64,000 bases of DNA, taken from contig JBDHTQ010000007.1 of the NCBI GenBank assembly GCA_039808765.1, positions 1 to 64,000 of the forward strand, in the 5' to 3' direction. Of this stretch, positions 1 to 8,378 are shown piece by piece. The DNA is from JBDHTQ01 sp039808765. GTDB lineage: Bacteria > Pseudomonadota > Alphaproteobacteria > UBA2400. A program made the position numbers and the translations under genes. The notes under the pieces were generated by a model, which worked only from the letters and a program-made list of their open reading frames with translations, ran no database searches and was not told the DNA's origin. How positions within the stretch are numbered: position 1 is the first letter of the stretch; each line of letters begins with the position of its first letter.

Positions 1-1
1 C

Positions 2-118
2 GTATCGATGACGGTAAAGCTGATTGCACCGATTGCGATGGACGAAGGACTTCGTTTTGCGATCCGTGAAGGTGGACGTACCGTTGGCGCCGGCGTCGTC
101 GCCAAAATCATCGAGTAA
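2..118 (+). CDS. tuf: Elongation factor Tu, C-terminal end (partial)
   Basis: The last 38 codons of EF-Tu are present; the gene enters from the left edge. The visible part reads through IAPIAMDEGLRFAIREGG and ends VAKIIE, the standard end of domain 3. EF-Tu is the GTPase that delivers aminoacyl-tRNA to the ribosome. It lies 34 bp upstream of rpsJ, the classic str-to-S10 junction, so the ribosomal genes that follow may be co-transcribed with it. Confidence 0.95.
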   Translation, partial: VSMTVKLIAPIAMDEGLRFAIREGGRTVGAGVVAKIIE

Positions 119-152
119 TTTGGTTAACTTAGAAGTAGGGGAATAGGATATC

Positions 153-461
153 ATGGCGAACAGAATTCGCATCCGCCTCAAGGCATTTGATCATCGCGTG
201 TTGGATCAGTCCACACGAGAGATCGTAAACACCGCCAAGCGGACAGGCGCAGAAGTACGCGGACCTGTTCCTCTGCCGGTTAAAATCGAGCGTTACACGG
301 TCAACCGTGGTCCTCATATCGACAAGAAGTCTCGCGAGCAGTTCGAAATTCGTACGCACGCCCGCATTCTTGATTTGGTTGAGCCAACGCCGCAAACCTT
401 GGATGCACTCAGCAAGCTTGAAATTGCTGCCGGTGTTAGTGTTGAAGTGATCGGGCAGTAG
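153..461 (+). CDS. rpsJ: 30S ribosomal protein S10
   Basis: This 102-residue protein has the usual S10 length and sequence (IRIRLKAFDHRVLDQSTREI near the N-terminus; GPVPLPVKIERYTVNRGPH in the middle). S10 sits in the head of the 30S subunit and, as NusE, takes part in transcription antitermination. It is the first gene of the S10 cluster. An AAGTAGGGGAAT stretch upstream of the ATG provides the ribosome binding site. Confidence 0.98.
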   Translation: MANRIRIRLKAFDHRVLDQSTREIVNTAKRTGAEVRGPVPLPVKIERYTVNRGPHIDKKSREQFEIRTHARILDLVEPTPQTLDALSKLEIAAGVSVEVIGQ

Positions 462-484
462 TCAGGTTACTGAGGAGTTATATA

Positions 485-1192
485 ATGCAACAACGTACCG
501 CTTTAATGGCAGTCAAAGAGGGAATGAGCCGTATCTACCGTAAGGATGATGGCGTTTCTGTTCCGGTTACTGTCCTAAACGTGTCGAGCTGTCAGGTGAC
601 TGGCGTTCGCACACAAAAAGATAATGGTTACAGCGCTGTTCAAATCGGCATTGGTACCAAAAAAGCTAAAAACTGCAGCAAAGCAGAGCGCACAAATTTT
701 GCGAATGCTAAAATTGAGCCTAAAGCCAAGCTGATTGAATGCCGTGTGTCGGAAGATGCAATGCTTGACGTTGGTGCTGAATTAAGCGCAGCGCACTTTG
801 TTCCCGGTCAATACGTCGATGTTACAGGGATCACCATTGGTCGTGGTTTTGCCGGTGTTATGAAACGTCATAACTTCTCCGGTTTGCGTGCGACACACGG
901 TGTTTCTGTTTCTCACCGTTCACATGGTTCAACAGGTTGCCGCCAAGATCCCGGTCGTGTTTTTAAGAACAAAAAAATGGCTGGACACATGGGTGCAACC
1001 CGCGTCACAACACTCAACCTTAAGGTTGTTGATGTTGATGCAGAGCGTGGCCTGATTTACATCAAGGGTTGTGTTCCCGGAGTAGAAAAGTCTTTTGTTA
1101 TTGTTCGTGATGCCGTGAAGCGTGAGCGTCCTAAAGATGCTCCATTTCCCGCTGCGCTAAAGAGTGCGACACAGTCGCAGGGTGGTGAGTAA
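485..1192 (+). CDS. rplC: 50S ribosomal protein L3
   Basis: The 235-residue L3 protein is an early assembly protein of the 50S subunit that reaches toward the peptidyl transferase centre. The conserved loop with HGVSVSHRSHGSTG and the KKMAGHMG motif is present around residues 140-170. The start is supported by a GAGGAG site just upstream. Its stop codon overlaps the rplD ATG by one base (TAATG), which suggests translational coupling. Confidence 0.97.
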   Translation: MQQRTALMAVKEGMSRIYRKDDGVSVPVTVLNVSSCQVTGVRTQKDNGYSAVQIGIGTKKAKNCSKAERTNFANAKIEPKAKLIECRVSEDAMLDVGAELSAAHFVPGQYVDVTGITIGRGFAGVMKRHNFSGLRATHGVSVSHRSHGSTGCRQDPGRVFKNKKMAGHMGATRVTTLNLKVVDVDAERGLIYIKGCVPGVEKSFVIVRDAVKRERPKDAPFPAALKSATQSQGGE

Positions 1193-1815
1193 TGAAGTTA
1201 CAAGTTCTCTCACTGGATGGAAAAGTGGTTGGTGAAACCGAAATCAGTGACGATGTAGTGTCGCAAGACGTTCAGCGTGTTGATATTCTTGATCGCTATT
1301 TCCAATGGCAGCGTGCGAAGAGCCGTGCTGGTACGCATTCTACTAAAACCATCTCTGGTGTTAGTGGTACAACCAAGAAGCCTTTTGCACAAAAGGGTGG
1401 CGGTCGTGCACGTCAGGGTTCATTGCGTTCTCCGCAATTCCGTAAGGGCGGTATCATCTTCGGACCGGTTGTTCGTTCACACGCTTACAGCTTACCGAAG
1501 AAAGTTCGTCAGTTGGCATTGAAGATTGCAATTTCGACAAAAGCCAAAAACGGTAAGTTGCTTGTTCTGGATCAGGCCAAGACAGATACTCACAAAACCA
1601 AGACTTTGGCGACGCAGCTGAAGAAACTTGGGATTGAATCTGCGCTGATTATTGACGGTGCGAATCTTGATCTGAACTTCTGCCGCGCTGCAGCGAATAT
1701 TCCGCACATTGATGTGCTTCCGGAAATCGGTGCGAATGTTTATGACATCCTGCGCCGTGAGACACTGGTTTTGACCAGAAATGCGATTGAGCAGTTGGAG
1801 GCTCGCCTGAAATGA
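1192..1815 (+). CDS. rplD: 50S ribosomal protein L4
   Basis: The 207-residue L4 protein is a 23S rRNA-binding protein whose extended loop lines the exit tunnel. The loop is visible near residues 60-85 (KKPFAQKGGGRARQGSLRSP). In enterobacteria L4 also represses its own operon; nothing here shows whether that holds. It overlaps rplC by 1 bp and rplW by 4 bp. Confidence 0.97.
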   Translation: MKLQVLSLDGKVVGETEISDDVVSQDVQRVDILDRYFQWQRAKSRAGTHSTKTISGVSGTTKKPFAQKGGGRARQGSLRSPQFRKGGIIFGPVVRSHAYSLPKKVRQLALKIAISTKAKNGKLLVLDQAKTDTHKTKTLATQLKKLGIESALIIDGANLDLNFCRAAANIPHIDVLPEIGANVYDILRRETLVLTRNAIEQLEARLK

Positions 1816-2132
1816 GTAAGACAGAAACAAAAGCAAAGCCTCTTACTGAGCGTATGTTGAGTATTCTTGTTGCTCCGGTCATTACCGAAAAGAGCACAAT
1901 GGGTTCTCAATACAGTCAGGTCACGTTTAAAGTTACACCTGACGCAACAAAACCTGAAATCAAGGATGCTGTTGAGACAGTTTACAAGGTTAAGGTTAAG
2001 TCGGTGAATACCACCATTCTGAAAGGGAAGACAAAACGCTTCCGTGGTGTGGCTGGTGTTCGCTCTGATGTTAAAAAAGCAATCGTTACCCTTGAAGCCG
2101 GGCAACAGATTGATGTATCCACGGGCGTATGA
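1812..2132 (+). CDS. rplW: 50S ribosomal protein L23
   Basis: The 106-residue L23 protein sits at the exit of the ribosomal tunnel and docks trigger factor and SRP. It has the normal APVITEKS N-terminal motif and the KTKRFRG loop. The ATG overlaps the rplD stop by four bases. A slightly long N-terminus (MSKTETKAKPLTERMLSIL) precedes the conserved core; an internal ATG just before LSILVAP is possible but has less support. Confidence 0.96.
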   Translation: MSKTETKAKPLTERMLSILVAPVITEKSTMGSQYSQVTFKVTPDATKPEIKDAVETVYKVKVKSVNTTILKGKTKRFRGVAGVRSDVKKAIVTLEAGQQIDVSTGV

Positions 2133-2144
2133 GGAGAGTAAATA

Positions 2145-2963
2145 ATGGCACTCAAGACATTCCGCCCCACCAGCCCCGGTATGCGCCAGCTTATTCTGGT
2201 AGACCGATCGATGCTCTTCAAGGGCAAGCCGGTCAAGGCGCTGACGGTTGGTTTAACAAAATCTGGTGGGCGCAATAATACCGGTAGAACGGTAATGTTT
2301 ACCAAAAGTGGTGGACACAAACGTTCGTACCGTTTAATCGATTTCAAGCGTAACCGTTTTGATGTTTCAGCGACAGTTGAGCGTCTTGAGTACGATCCAA
2401 ATCGTACGGCTTTTATCGCATTGATCAAATATACTGATGGTCAGCTTTCTTACATCATTGCACCACAACGTTTGGCGGTGGGTGATACGATTATCTCTGG
2501 TGAGAAAGTGGATATCAAACCTGGTAATGCTTTGCCGTTGCGTAGCATTCCTGTGGGAACGATCATTCACAATATTGAGATGAAGCCTGGTAAAGGCGCT
2601 CAAATTGCTCGCTCAGCAGGTGCTTATGCGCAGCTGGTTGGTCGTGCAGCTGGTTATGCTCAGATCAAGCTTAATTCTGGTGAGTTGCGCTTGGTTCGCT
2701 CGGATTGTATGGCCACAGTCGGTGCTGTATCTAACCCGGATCACACCAACACGTCGATTGGTAAGGCGGGTCGTTCACGCTGGTTGGGGATTAAGCCTTC
2801 TGTTCGTGGTATTGCGATGAACCCGGTTGATCACCCTCACGGTGGTCGTACCAATGGTGGTCGTCACCCATCCACACCTTGGGGTAAAGTTACACGTGGT
2901 CGCAAGACTCGTCACAACAAGAAGACTGACGGGATGATTCTCCGTCGTCGTCATCAGAAATAA
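2145..2963 (+). CDS. rplB: 50S ribosomal protein L2
   Basis: The 272-residue L2 protein is essential for subunit association and for the peptidyl transferase region. Conserved features include the KSGGRNNTGR segment near residue 40 and the C-terminal NPVDHPHGGRTNGG motif, which contains the histidine region that is nearly invariant in bacteria. A GAGGAG site precedes the ATG, 12 bp after rplW. Confidence 0.98.
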   Translation: MALKTFRPTSPGMRQLILVDRSMLFKGKPVKALTVGLTKSGGRNNTGRTVMFTKSGGHKRSYRLIDFKRNRFDVSATVERLEYDPNRTAFIALIKYTDGQLSYIIAPQRLAVGDTIISGEKVDIKPGNALPLRSIPVGTIIHNIEMKPGKGAQIARSAGAYAQLVGRAAGYAQIKLNSGELRLVRSDCMATVGAVSNPDHTNTSIGKAGRSRWLGIKPSVRGIAMNPVDHPHGGRTNGGRHPSTPWGKVTRGRKTRHNKKTDGMILRRRHQK

Positions 2964-2975
2964 CGGAAGGTTTTC

Positions 2976-3257
2976 ATGGCACGTTCAGTCTGGAAAGGCC
3001 CCTTTGTTGACGGTTATCTGATCAAGAAAGCCGAAAAAGCCAAAGCGAGCAAAAAAAATGAAGTGATTCGTATCTGGTCACGTCGTTCAGTAATTCTGCC
3101 ACTATTCGTCGGTCTGATGTTTGGTGTGCACAATGGTAAAACCCATGTTCCTGTACTCGTGACAGAGCAGATGATTGGCCACAAGTTTGGTGAATTTGCT
3201 CCGACACGTACATTCCATGGTCACACGCCGGCCGACAAAAAAGCAGCGAGGAAATAA
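2976..3257 (+). CDS. rpsS: 30S ribosomal protein S19
   Basis: The 93-residue S19 protein is a 30S head protein that contacts tRNA and S13. It shows MARSVWKGPFVDGYL at the start and the GHKFGEFAPTRTFHGH motif near the C-terminus. An ACGGAAGG site lies upstream. The stop overlaps the rplV ATG by one base. Confidence 0.98.
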   Translation: MARSVWKGPFVDGYLIKKAEKAKASKKNEVIRIWSRRSVILPLFVGLMFGVHNGKTHVPVLVTEQMIGHKFGEFAPTRTFHGHTPADKKAARK

Positions 3258-3673
3258 TGAGTAAGGCTAAATCACTTCGTCCGGTGGCTGATAACGCGGC
3301 AATGGCGCGTTCAGAATCTATCCGTACAAGCCCCACCAAGTTGAATCTTGTTGCTGCATTGATCAGAGGAAAAACAGCGGACCAAGCGCTTGCATCGTTG
3401 AGCTTTTGCCGCCGCCGTGTTGCCCAAGACGTGAAAAAAGTCTTGCAAGCAGCCATTGCGAACGCAGAAAACAATCATCAGCTTCGGATCGACCTCTTGT
3501 ACGTCTCGCAAGCCACAGTTGGTAAAGCTATGGTGATGAAGCGTTTTCACACACGTGGTCGTGGTCGTTCTGCGCGGATTGAAAAGTTCTTCAGCAAGCT
3601 CACAATCGTTGTGACAGAGCGCGAACAACAGGCGCCTGTTGCTAAGACGAAAGCCGAGAAGGAGGCTGTGTAA
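3257..3673 (+). CDS. rplV: 50S ribosomal protein L22
   Basis: The 138-residue L22 protein forms part of the exit tunnel wall; its beta-hairpin (AVGKAMVMKRFHTRGRGRSA region) is clear. The last 20 or so residues (QQAPVAKTKAEKEAV) form an Ala/Lys-rich tail beyond the usual end of about 110-130 residues, as often seen in alphaproteobacteria. The start overlaps the rpsS stop. Confidence 0.97.
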   Translation: MSKAKSLRPVADNAAMARSESIRTSPTKLNLVAALIRGKTADQALASLSFCRRRVAQDVKKVLQAAIANAENNHQLRIDLLYVSQATVGKAMVMKRFHTRGRGRSARIEKFFSKLTIVVTEREQQAPVAKTKAEKEAV

Positions 3674-3674
3674 A

Positions 3675-4382
3675 ATGGGTCAAAAAGTTAATCCAGTTGG
3701 ATTTCGCCTTGGAATCAATTGTACCCCTGATAGTCGCTGGTTCGCAGATGGGGACGATTATGGTGAACAACTTCACCAAGATTTCGGCATCCGTCGAATG
3801 CTTGAAAAACGCCTGACAGGTGCTGGTGTTAGCAAGATCATCATAGAGCGTATGGCGAAGAAGATCCGTGTGACCATTCACACTGCACGTCCCGGTATCA
3901 TTATCGGCAAAAAAGGTGCCGATATTGAGAAGCTTCGTACAGATTTGTCGAAGTTTGTTGGTGGTAAAGAGGTTAGCCTCAATATCGTTGAAATTCGTAA
4001 GCCGGAAATTGATGCACGTCTTATTGCTGAAAACATTGCACAGCAATTAGAGCGTCGTGTAGCTTTTCGCCGTGCGATGAAGCGTGCTGTTCAATCCGCA
4101 CTTCGTTTGGGTGCCTTGGGTATTCGTATCAATTGCAGCGGGCGTTTGGGTGGTGCAGAAATTGCCCGTCTTGAATGGTATCGTGAAGGTCGAGTGCCTT
4201 TGCATACATTGCGCGCTGATATTGACTTTGCCCGTGGCACGGCTCAGACAACATATGGCAAGTGTGGTGTAAAGGTTTGGGTTTACAAGGGCGATATCAT
4301 GGCTCACGACCCACTGGCCAAAGACAAGCGCGTTGCCATGCATCAGGGCAGTGGTGAGAGCCGCCAGTCCGATAAGATATGA
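3675..4382 (+). CDS. rpsC: 30S ribosomal protein S3
   Basis: The 235-residue S3 protein carries a KH RNA-binding domain (PGIIIGKKGADIEKLR around residues 65-80) and the C-terminal S3 domain. It lines the mRNA entry site. I place the start at the ATG of MGQKVNPVGFRLG, two bases after the rplV stop; the open frame reaches 36 bp further upstream inside rplV, but the conserved family start is this methionine. A GAAGGAGG site lies within the end of rplV. Confidence 0.97.
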   Translation: MGQKVNPVGFRLGINCTPDSRWFADGDDYGEQLHQDFGIRRMLEKRLTGAGVSKIIIERMAKKIRVTIHTARPGIIIGKKGADIEKLRTDLSKFVGGKEVSLNIVEIRKPEIDARLIAENIAQQLERRVAFRRAMKRAVQSALRLGALGIRINCSGRLGGAEIARLEWYREGRVPLHTLRADIDFARGTAQTTYGKCGVKVWVYKGDIMAHDPLAKDKRVAMHQGSGESRQSDKI

Positions 4383-4395
4383 GGAGAGTTGACAA

Positions 4396-4815
4396 ATGTT
4401 GTCACCAAAACGTACGAAATACCGCAAGGCTCACAAGGGGAGGATCCACGGTCTGGCCAAAGGCGGTTTTGAATTGAACTTCGGTTCTTTCGCATTGAAG
4501 GCTTTGGAAGCAGAACGTGTTACCGCACGCCAGATTGAAGCTGCTCGCCGCGCAATCTCGCGTGAGATGAAGCGTCAAGGTAGAATTTGGATTAGAATTT
4601 TCCCAGACTTGCCTGTTACGCGCAAACCACAAGAAGTGCGTATGGGTTCTGGTAAAGGGTCGGTTGAGTATTGGGCTTGCCGGGTTAAGCCGGGTCGCAT
4701 TCTCTTCGAGTTGGACGGTATTCCACGCGAAGTTGCAGAGCGGGCGTTCATTTTGGCGTCTTCCAAGCTTCCTATCAAGACCAAAATGGTTAGCCGTATT
4801 GGCGAGGAGGAATGA
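4396..4815 (+). CDS. rplP: 50S ribosomal protein L16
   Basis: The 139-residue L16 protein binds near the A-site finger and the peptidyl transferase centre. It begins MLSPKRTKYRKAHKGR and holds the GSGKGSVEYWACRVKPGR motif. A GAGGAG site lies upstream. It overlaps rpmC by 4 bp. Confidence 0.98.
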   Translation: MLSPKRTKYRKAHKGRIHGLAKGGFELNFGSFALKALEAERVTARQIEAARRAISREMKRQGRIWIRIFPDLPVTRKPQEVRMGSGKGSVEYWACRVKPGRILFELDGIPREVAERAFILASSKLPIKTKMVSRIGEEE

Positions 4816-5057
4816 TGAAGATTACAGATGTACGTCTTAAGACAGACGACGAGCTCAACGAACAGTTGATTGAGATTGCCAAGAAGCAGTACAATCTGCG
4901 TTTTCAAAAGGCTTCTGGCCAGATGGAAAACACAGCTCAGGTACGCACATTGCGTCGCACAGCTGCGCAGATTAAAACTATTCAGGGTGAGCGCACGCGC
5001 AATGCCAAAGTTGAGACAAAAGCAGCGCCATCTTCTAAGAAAAAGAAAGCGGAGTAA
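4812..5057 (+). CDS. rpmC: 50S ribosomal protein L29
   Basis: L29 is a small tunnel-exit protein. At 81 residues it is longer than the usual 63-70 because of a basic tail (KVETKAAPSSKKKKAE). The core LRFQKASGQMENTAQVRTLR is typical. Two adjacent ATG codons exist; the first overlaps the rplP stop, and the second gives a protein one residue shorter. Confidence 0.96.
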   Translation: MMKITDVRLKTDDELNEQLIEIAKKQYNLRFQKASGQMENTAQVRTLRRTAAQIKTIQGERTRNAKVETKAAPSSKKKKAE

Positions 5058-5063
5058 GGAAAA

Positions 5064-5315
5064 ATGCCCAAGCGTATTTTGCGCGGAACCGTCGTGAGCA
5101 ACAAAGGTGACAAGACATGTGTTGTTCTTGTTAGCCGTCGTGTGAAGCATCCGCTGTATAAGAAATTCATCAATTCGAGCAAAAAGTTTATGGCTCATGA
5201 TGAAAACAATATCGCGAAAATTGGCGAAACTGTCAGCATTCAGGAGTGTCGGCCTATCTCAGCGCGCAAGCGCTGGATATTGGTCACCACCTCTGATAAT
5301 GGCCAAGCCGCTTAG
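5064..5315 (+). CDS. rpsQ: 30S ribosomal protein S17
   Basis: The 83-residue S17 protein is a primary 16S rRNA-binding protein with an OB fold. It has the usual MPKRILRGTVVSNKGDKTCV start, the RRVKHPLYKKF segment and the ECRPIS motif. It begins six bases after rpmC with an AAGGAAAA site. Confidence 0.97.
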   Translation: MPKRILRGTVVSNKGDKTCVVLVSRRVKHPLYKKFINSSKKFMAHDENNIAKIGETVSIQECRPISARKRWILVTTSDNGQAA

Positions 5316-5329
5316 GTGGGGAGACGAAA

Positions 5330-5698
5330 ATGATTGGTGTAGAAGCAGTTCTTGAAGTTGCTGATAATAGCGGTGCGCGTAAAGTCCGATGCATAAAGGT
5401 ATTGGGTGGCTCACGACGCCGTTATGCGGATATCGGGGATGTCATTAAAGTCTCTGTTATAGAAGCAGCGCCAGGCGGAAAAGTAAAAAAGGGTGAAGTT
5501 TTGAATGCGGTAGTGGTTCGTACGAAGAAAGAAGTTCGTCGTGCAGACGGGAGCACAGTTAGCTTTGATTCGAATGCCGCTGTTGTTCTTAACAACAACT
5601 TTGAGCCGATTGGGACTCGCATTTTTGGTCCTGTTACTCGTGAATTGCGTAGTGAGCGCTTTATGAAGATTGTCTCATTGGCGCCGGAGGTGTTGTAA
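5330..5698 (+). CDS. rplN: 50S ribosomal protein L14
   Basis: The 122-residue L14 protein forms intersubunit bridges and binds the silencing factor RsfS. The typical DNSGARKVRCIKVLGGS block and the C-terminal FGPVTRELR motif are present. Its stop overlaps the rplX ATG by one base. Confidence 0.98.
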   Translation: MIGVEAVLEVADNSGARKVRCIKVLGGSRRRYADIGDVIKVSVIEAAPGGKVKKGEVLNAVVVRTKKEVRRADGSTVSFDSNAAVVLNNNFEPIGTRIFGPVTRELRSERFMKIVSLAPEVL

Positions 5699-6021
5699 TG
5701 ATTGCTAAAATTAAATTGAAAAGAGGCGATCAAGTGATCGTTCTTGCTGGTCGCGATAAGGGCAAAAGCGGCGAGATTATTGAGGTTTTGCGTGAGGAGC
5801 GCCGCGTCAAGGTGCGTGGTGTGAATATGGTTAAACGCCACCAGCGCCAAACGCAAACGCAAGAGGCTGCAATTATTGAGATGGAGGCGCCGCTTCATAT
5901 TTCTAATGTTGCATTGCGTGATCCCAAAACGGGTAAGCCCACACGCATTGGATTTAAAACGTTGGATAATGGCCAAAAAGTACGTGTTGCACGTACTTCA
6001 GGTGAAGTTATTGATCGTTAA
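5698..6021 (+). CDS. rplX: 50S ribosomal protein L24
   Basis: The 107-residue L24 protein is an assembly initiator of the 50S subunit. It contains the KOW motif (KRGDQVIVLAGRDKGKSGEI, residues 8-27) and the NPK-like NVALRDPKTGKPTRIGFK segment. It is followed by an unusual 126-bp gap that holds a terminator-like hairpin before rplE; the other gaps in the cluster are mostly under 30 bp. Confidence 0.97.
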   Translation: MIAKIKLKRGDQVIVLAGRDKGKSGEIIEVLREERRVKVRGVNMVKRHQRQTQTQEAAIIEMEAPLHISNVALRDPKTGKPTRIGFKTLDNGQKVRVARTSGEVIDR

Positions 6022-6094
6022 ATCCTAAATTTGTACTCAAGGGCTGATTTATTACTGGCTTTTTGAGACTGTTTTTGTTATGGAGTGTGTCGTC

Positions 6095-6128
6095 CGTTGC
6101 AACGTAAGTGTAGGTTGCAACGTTTTTT
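6095..6128 (+). terminator. Intrinsic terminator or attenuator between rplX and rplE
   Basis: A perfect 9-bp stem (CGTTGCAAC at 6095-6103 and GTTGCAACG at 6114-6122) with a 10-base loop is followed at once by six T residues (6123-6128). This has the form of a rho-independent terminator, though the stem is not especially GC-rich. It lies inside the ribosomal cluster, so it may attenuate rather than fully stop transcription. No clear sigma-70 promoter was seen between it and rplE. Confidence 0.7.
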
Positions 6129-6147
6129 GAAGAAGGTGAGGTAAGGC

Positions 6148-6711
6148 ATGGTTAAAGCGACGAAAACAACCAAGCCGCGCTTGCAAGAACAATACTCGAA
6201 AGAGATTGTTCCCGCTCTGATGAAAGAGCTCGGATGCACCAATCTGATGCAAGTTCCGCGACTGGTTAAGATCACGCTGAATATGGGTGTCGGTGAGGCC
6301 ACTCAAGACAGTAAAAAAGTTCAAAAGGCTATGGAGGAAATGACGTTGATCGCTGGTCAACGCCCTGTTCCAACCAAAGCGCGTAAAGCTGTTTCAACAT
6401 TCAAGCTTCGCGAAGGGCAGACAATCGGCTGCAAAGTAACCTTGCGCCGTGATCGGATGTATGAATTCCTTGATCGGTTGATCAACATTGCCTTGCCTCG
6501 CGTTCGTGACTTTCGCGGTGTGAATCCCAGAGGCTTTGATGGTCAGGGGAATTACAACATGGGAATCAAAGAACAGCTCATTTTCCCTGAAATCGATTAC
6601 GATAAAGTTGATGATGTACGGGGTATGGACATCACCATCGTAACAACCGCAAATACGGATGATGAAGGCCGCGCATTACTGCGTTACTTCAACATGCCGT
6701 TTCGCAAATAA
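6148..6711 (+). CDS. rplE: 50S ribosomal protein L5
   Basis: The 187-residue L5 protein binds 5S rRNA and contacts the P-site tRNA. Conserved VPRLVKITLNMGVGEA and LPRVRDFRGVNPRGFDG motifs are present. The GGTGAGG site precedes the ATG. It follows the terminator-like hairpin at 6095-6128, so it may begin a separately controlled part of the spc cluster. Confidence 0.97.
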   Translation: MVKATKTTKPRLQEQYSKEIVPALMKELGCTNLMQVPRLVKITLNMGVGEATQDSKKVQKAMEEMTLIAGQRPVPTKARKAVSTFKLREGQTIGCKVTLRRDRMYEFLDRLINIALPRVRDFRGVNPRGFDGQGNYNMGIKEQLIFPEIDYDKVDDVRGMDITIVTTANTDDEGRALLRYFNMPFRK

Positions 6712-6722
6712 GCGAGGAATTC

Positions 6723-7028
6723 ATGGCTAAAGTAAGCATGATTGAAAAAAACAATCGTCGCAAGAAGCTGTCACAGAAGTTTGACGCCAAGCGCCGTCGT
6801 TTGTTGGAAATTGCACGTAATCGTGATTTGCCAGCTGAAGAGCGGTTTTCCGCTCAGTTGAAGCTTGCGGAATTGCCACGTAACGGCAATCCCACCCGCA
6901 TTCGTAACCGTTGCGAGATATCAGGTCGCCCACGCGCTTTTTATCGCAAGTTTAGAATGTCTCGTATCGCTCTGCGTGAATTAGGCTCACAAGGTCTTAT
7001 TCCCGGGCTCGTGAAAGCTAGCTGGTAA
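6723..7028 (+). CDS. rpsN: 30S ribosomal protein S14
   Basis: The 101-residue protein is the long, zinc-free type of S14: it lacks the paired CxxC motifs of the short type and ends with LIPGLVKASW. RNRCEISGRPRAFYRKF is the conserved core. S14 is a head protein of the 30S subunit. It lies 11 bp after rplE. Confidence 0.97.
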   Translation: MAKVSMIEKNNRRKKLSQKFDAKRRRLLEIARNRDLPAEERFSAQLKLAELPRNGNPTRIRNRCEISGRPRAFYRKFRMSRIALRELGSQGLIPGLVKASW

Positions 7029-7038
7029 GGAGGATACA

Positions 7039-7434
7039 ATGCCATTAAGTGATCCAATCGGCGACTTGCTGACGTGTGTACGCAATGCTCAAAACGCCAA
7101 TTTGGCGAAGACAAGCGTGCCTTCCAGCAAAATGAAAATTTCTGTTCTTGAGGTTCTGAAACGTGAAGGCTACATCCGTGGTTTCTATCAGGGTGAAAAG
7201 AATGGTTATCCTGTAACGATGGTTGAACTCAAATACTCGGAAGGCCATAAGGTTATCCGCGAGATCAAGCGCATCTCCACACCAGGACGTCGTGTGTACT
7301 CGGCAATCAAAGACTTGCCGAAGCATGCCAATGGTTTGGGTATCTGGATTTTGTCCACGCCTAAGGGTGTCATGTCAGACAACGAAGCACGCGCAGCCAA
7401 TGTTGGTGGCGAAGTTTTGTGTAGTGTATTCTAA
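7039..7434 (+). CDS. rpsH: 30S ribosomal protein S8
   Basis: The 131-residue S8 protein binds the central domain of 16S rRNA; in enterobacteria it is the translational repressor of the spc operon. MPLSDPIGDLLTCVRNAQ and the C-terminal STPKGVMSDNEARAANVGGE motif are diagnostic. An AAGGAGG site precedes the ATG. Confidence 0.98.
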   Translation: MPLSDPIGDLLTCVRNAQNANLAKTSVPSSKMKISVLEVLKREGYIRGFYQGEKNGYPVTMVELKYSEGHKVIREIKRISTPGRRVYSAIKDLPKHANGLGIWILSTPKGVMSDNEARAANVGGEVLCSVF

Positions 7435-7449
7435 GAAAGGGAATAAGCG

Positions 7450-7983
7450 ATGTCACGTATCGGTAAAAATGCCGTTCATATTCCCTCAGGTGTAACGGTA
7501 ACTATCACAGGCGATCTGATTACGGTTAAGGGTAAATTGGGTGAAACCTCCGCAACTGTTAACAACCTTGTTAAGGTTACAATTGACGGTCAGGATGTTC
7601 ATGTCAGCCCGGCTAATGATACGCGCGAAGCACGTATGATGTGGGGAACAGGACGTGCCTTGGTAGCAAAACTTGTAAAAGGGGCGACTGAAGGTTACAC
7701 CAAGTCACTTGATATGGTTGGCGTTGGTTACAAAGCTGCCATGCAGGGGAATGATCTTGTTCTCAACCTTGGCTACAGTCATGAAATTCGTTTATCACCT
7801 CCTGCAGGAATTAAAATTGCTACTCCTAAGCCAACTGAAATTGTTGTGACCGGTATTGATTCACAGCAAGTTGGTCAAGTTGCGGCGCAAATTCGCTCTT
7901 ACAGAAAGCCAGAGCCCTATAAAGGCAAAGGTGTCATGTATCAGGGTGAGAAGATTCTTCGCAAAGAAGGTAAGAAGAAGTAA
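7450..7983 (+). CDS. rplF: 50S ribosomal protein L6
   Basis: The 177-residue L6 protein has two repeated domains and binds near the sarcin-ricin loop. It starts MSRIGKNAVHIPSGVTV and ends with the QVGQVAAQIRSYRKPEPYKG segment typical of the family. Confidence 0.98.
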   Translation: MSRIGKNAVHIPSGVTVTITGDLITVKGKLGETSATVNNLVKVTIDGQDVHVSPANDTREARMMWGTGRALVAKLVKGATEGYTKSLDMVGVGYKAAMQGNDLVLNLGYSHEIRLSPPAGIKIATPKPTEIVVTGIDSQQVGQVAAQIRSYRKPEPYKGKGVMYQGEKILRKEGKKK

Positions 7984-7998
7984 AGGCAGGCAAGAAAA

Positions 7999-8364
7999 AT
8001 GGCTATTAAACCTAATCAACAGCATTCACGCCGCCAGCAACGCGTCCGTGCACGCATTCGTCAATTGGATTCGTCCCGTCCACGTCTTTCTGTACATCGC
8101 ACGAACTGTCACATTTATGTGCAGGTCATTGATGATACAAAGGGTGTGACACTGGCTTCAGCATCCACATTGGATAAAGACTTGAAAACCACACTTAAGG
8201 CAACCGGCAACAAAGAAGCTGCCCAAGCTGTCGGCAAGCTCATTGGTGAGCGTGCACGTAAAGCTGGTGTTGAGTCTGTTGTTTTTGACCGTGGTGGTTT
8301 TCTCTTTCATGGCCGTATCAAGGCGTTAGCCGATGCTGCACGTGAAGCTGGACTGGTATTCTAA
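7999..8364 (+). CDS. rplR: 50S ribosomal protein L18
   Basis: The 121-residue L18 protein binds 5S rRNA together with L5. It shows the usual RPRLSVHRTNCHIYVQVIDD segment and the C-terminal FDRGGFLFHGRIKALADAAR motif. It lies 15 bp after rplF. Confidence 0.98.
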   Translation: MAIKPNQQHSRRQQRVRARIRQLDSSRPRLSVHRTNCHIYVQVIDDTKGVTLASASTLDKDLKTTLKATGNKEAAQAVGKLIGERARKAGVESVVFDRGGFLFHGRIKALADAAREAGLVF

Positions 8365-8378
8365 GGAGTATATGAGAG

